Under the pieces are notes generated by a model. It was not told where the DNA came from, ran no database searches, and saw only the letters and a list, made by a program, of their open reading frames with translations. This document shows, one piece after another, positions 6,268 to 7,124 of a DNA stretch of 7,124 nt. The translations under genes were made by a program, and so were the position numbers. The number at the start of each line of letters is the position of its first letter. Within the stretch, counting starts at the first letter, position 1. The DNA is taken from positions 9,696 through 16,819 of the forward strand of contig JAADFV010000027.1 in NCBI GenBank assembly GCA_013152695.1. Reading direction: 5' to 3'. Source of the stretch: Chloroflexota bacterium (GTDB lineage Bacteria > Chloroflexota > Anaerolineae > J102).

Positions 6268-6786
6268 TTACCCCCGGCGCAGGCGTTGTATCCATTGTCG
6301 GTGGAGAATCTCGCCTTGCTCGTCCAGGATCAGGGGCAGACGTCGGCCTTGCACCCGCAGAGTCTGCCAGGGTGCATTCACCAGGATAGGATGCCAGATG
6401 AAAAGCGTTCGACCGCGATGACGGCGGCCGGGCTTCAGCGCCGAGCGGGGGATTTTCTCTGGGCGCAAGGTTAGCCACGGACTGATCGTGTAGATGTGTA
6501 GATAATCGGTCATCTCATCCACCTCCAGACGGGCCACATAGCAGTGTCCGTAGATGATCATGGCAGCGGCGAAGGCCAGCCCCAGCAGGGTCACGCCCGC
6601 GCCCCAGGCCAGGCGCAGGGGCAGAGGGGCGAGTACGCCGCCATCGGCGGGGTTCAGGCCATAGCTTTGGGCCAGGTGGATGCCTGCGTACAGGGTCACC
6701 ACGGCGACGATCAGCGCCGCGGCCATCATGGCACGTACTTTTAATAGTTGTCGTCCGGCGTCGAAGACGGGTACGGTTTGTTGCAT
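6268..6786 (-). CDS. Hypothetical membrane protein, two-helix hairpin plus C-terminal soluble domain
   Basis: 172 residues from an ATG at 6784-6786. The frame is open to a TTG at 6840, but that adds an 18-residue stretch encoded partly in the repeat-like DNA and has no ribosome-binding site, so the ATG is preferred. The ATG also lacks a clear site. A short soluble start is followed by helices at about 18-38 and 58-80, separated by a Gly/Pro/Asp loop. A basic C-terminal domain of about 90 residues follows: YVARLEVDEMTDYLHIYT, then RPGRRHRGR-like basic residues (KPGRRHRGR at 118-126), ending WIQRLRRG. A membrane hairpin followed by a beta-rich domain resembles bacterial PH-like or TMEM70-like layouts, but I do not recognise the family. 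It lies 70 bases upstream of the protease gene, same strand, so co-transcription is possible. No function is proposed. Confidence 0.68.
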   Translation of the reverse strand: MQQTVPVFDAGRQLLKVRAMMAAALIVAVVTLYAGIHLAQSYGLNPADGGVLAPLPLRLAWGAGVTLLGLAFAAAMIIYGHCYVARLEVDEMTDYLHIYTISPWLTLRPEKIPRSALKPGRRHRGRTLFIWHPILVNAPWQTLRVQGRRLPLILDEQGEILHRQWIQRLRRG

Positions 6787-6995
6787 GTCAGTCAGTTTGA
6801 GAGGCGAACCGGGTACGGATCTGCAAATCCTGTATATCAACCTGGAGATTCTTCACAGGATGTGACCTCTTGATGAGCAATGCTTCGGCGAATATCCAAT
6901 CTTTTCGATGCATCTTGGCTACTAAAACCCGTTCAGAATGACAATTCAAAAAAGTGTCCGGTAGAGAAATCGGGAAAAGCGAAAGCTTCATGAAC
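6787..6995 (-). other. Non-coding gap with a repeat-like segment
   Basis: 209 bases between the stop of the edge gene and the membrane protein. It holds no convincing gene. It contains the repeat remnant at 6841-6945 and a weak 4-5 bp hairpin with Ts near 6976-6990 that is too short to call a terminator. I found no good promoter. Confidence 0.55.
6841..6945. repeat. Possible decayed dispersed intergenic repeat
   Basis: On the minus strand one end reads TTGTCATTCTGAACGG and the other GTGAAGAATCTCCAGG. These two phrases are typical halves of a widespread non-coding repeat in environmental genomes, of the form TCATTCTGA(A/G)CG...GAAGAATCTC, usually near genes of this kind. Only one copy is in the window, so the call rests on recognition and is tentative. 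Confidence 0.4.
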
Positions 6996-7124
6996 TCAAT
7001 CTTGTGAGAGAATTGCAGGCAGATAGACCCGCCAGTGCGACTGACCGCCCGTCCCGGCCACCCAGTCTGGGTAAGCCGAGCGACCATCACTGGTCACCGG
7101 CCATATCTCCACGGGATTCTGCAA
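6996..7124 (-). CDS. C-terminal end of a probable secreted protein (partial)
   Basis: A frame open from the right edge gives 42 residues and a TGA at 6996-6998. It contains EIWPVTSDGRSAYPDW, which resembles the end of a TolB/PD40-type propeller strand (SDG followed by YPDW), then a Gly-rich stretch and the ending WRVYLPAILSQD. That ending matches the short LP tail of the protease in the same window, and I associate it with exported Chloroflexota proteins. The gene starts outside the window, so length and main domains are unknown. Its frame is preferred over an overlapping 100-codon frame because it gives this recognisable tail. Confidence 0.6.
   Translation of the reverse strand: MQNPVEIWPVTSDGRSAYPDWVAGTGGQSHWRVYLPAILSQD

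Noticed and set aside
6787..6840. TTG start at 6840 extending the 172-residue membrane protein to 190
   Set aside because: No ribosome-binding site, and the added residues come from sequence next to the repeat remnant. The ATG at 6786 gives a more natural membrane protein start.
6970..6992. Terminator after the right edge gene
   Set aside because: The AAGC-TTTC-GCTT stem is only 4-5 bp with an interrupted T-run, so it is not convincing.
6788..7090. 100-codon minus-strand frame overlapping the right edge gene and the gap
   Set aside because: It crosses the repeat-like segment, has mixed composition without family features, and conflicts with the edge frame that gives a recognisable VYLPAIL tail.

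Overview
The window looks like chromosomal DNA from a Chloroflexota bacterium, probably from the Anaerolineae/Caldilineae side. This is inferred from the style of the proteins, not from a marker gene. One protein is a huge secreted multidomain protein with long Thr-Pro linkers. Two secreted proteins end in a short aromatic-Leu-Pro tail (FLPWIGR and VYLPAILSQD), a type of ending I associate with exported proteins of that phylum. Every gene I can support is on the minus strand, so the window reads from right to left.

Right edge (6996-7124): the last 42 codons of a probably secreted protein. Next come about 200 bases of non-coding DNA (6787-6995) with what looks like a decayed dispersed repeat, then a small two-helix membrane protein of unknown function (6268-6786). 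After a 70-base gap begins the dominant gene (1542-6197), a 1551-residue exported metzincin-type zinc metalloprotease. From its N-terminus it carries a signal peptide, four PPC-like domains joined by Thr-Pro linkers, a YWTD-like propeller region, an Ig-like module, a Ca-binding acidic repeat, the catalytic domain (HELGHTVGLGH plus a Met-turn), a thrombospondin type 3 style repeat, a fibronectin III domain and the short tail. A clear intrinsic terminator follows at 1447-1488.

Left part (1-1427): a separate transcription unit starts from a good sigma-70-type promoter at 1399-1427. It has an unusually long leader of about 184 bases containing a terminator-like hairpin and an overlapping second hairpin, which suggests attenuation or a riboswitch of a class I could not assign. 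It encodes a small multi-pass membrane protein resembling an ECF transporter S component (579-1208). A 183-base gap with two strong hairpins follows, then the N-terminal 131 codons of an EcfT-like transmembrane component (1-395), which runs off the left edge. The ATPase genes, if adjacent, would lie beyond the window.

The two halves are probably functionally separate: a secreted degradative or surface module on the right, and a regulated vitamin or micronutrient uptake module on the left. The points most worth following are the unclassified leader, the shared C-terminal tail and the unusual protease architecture.
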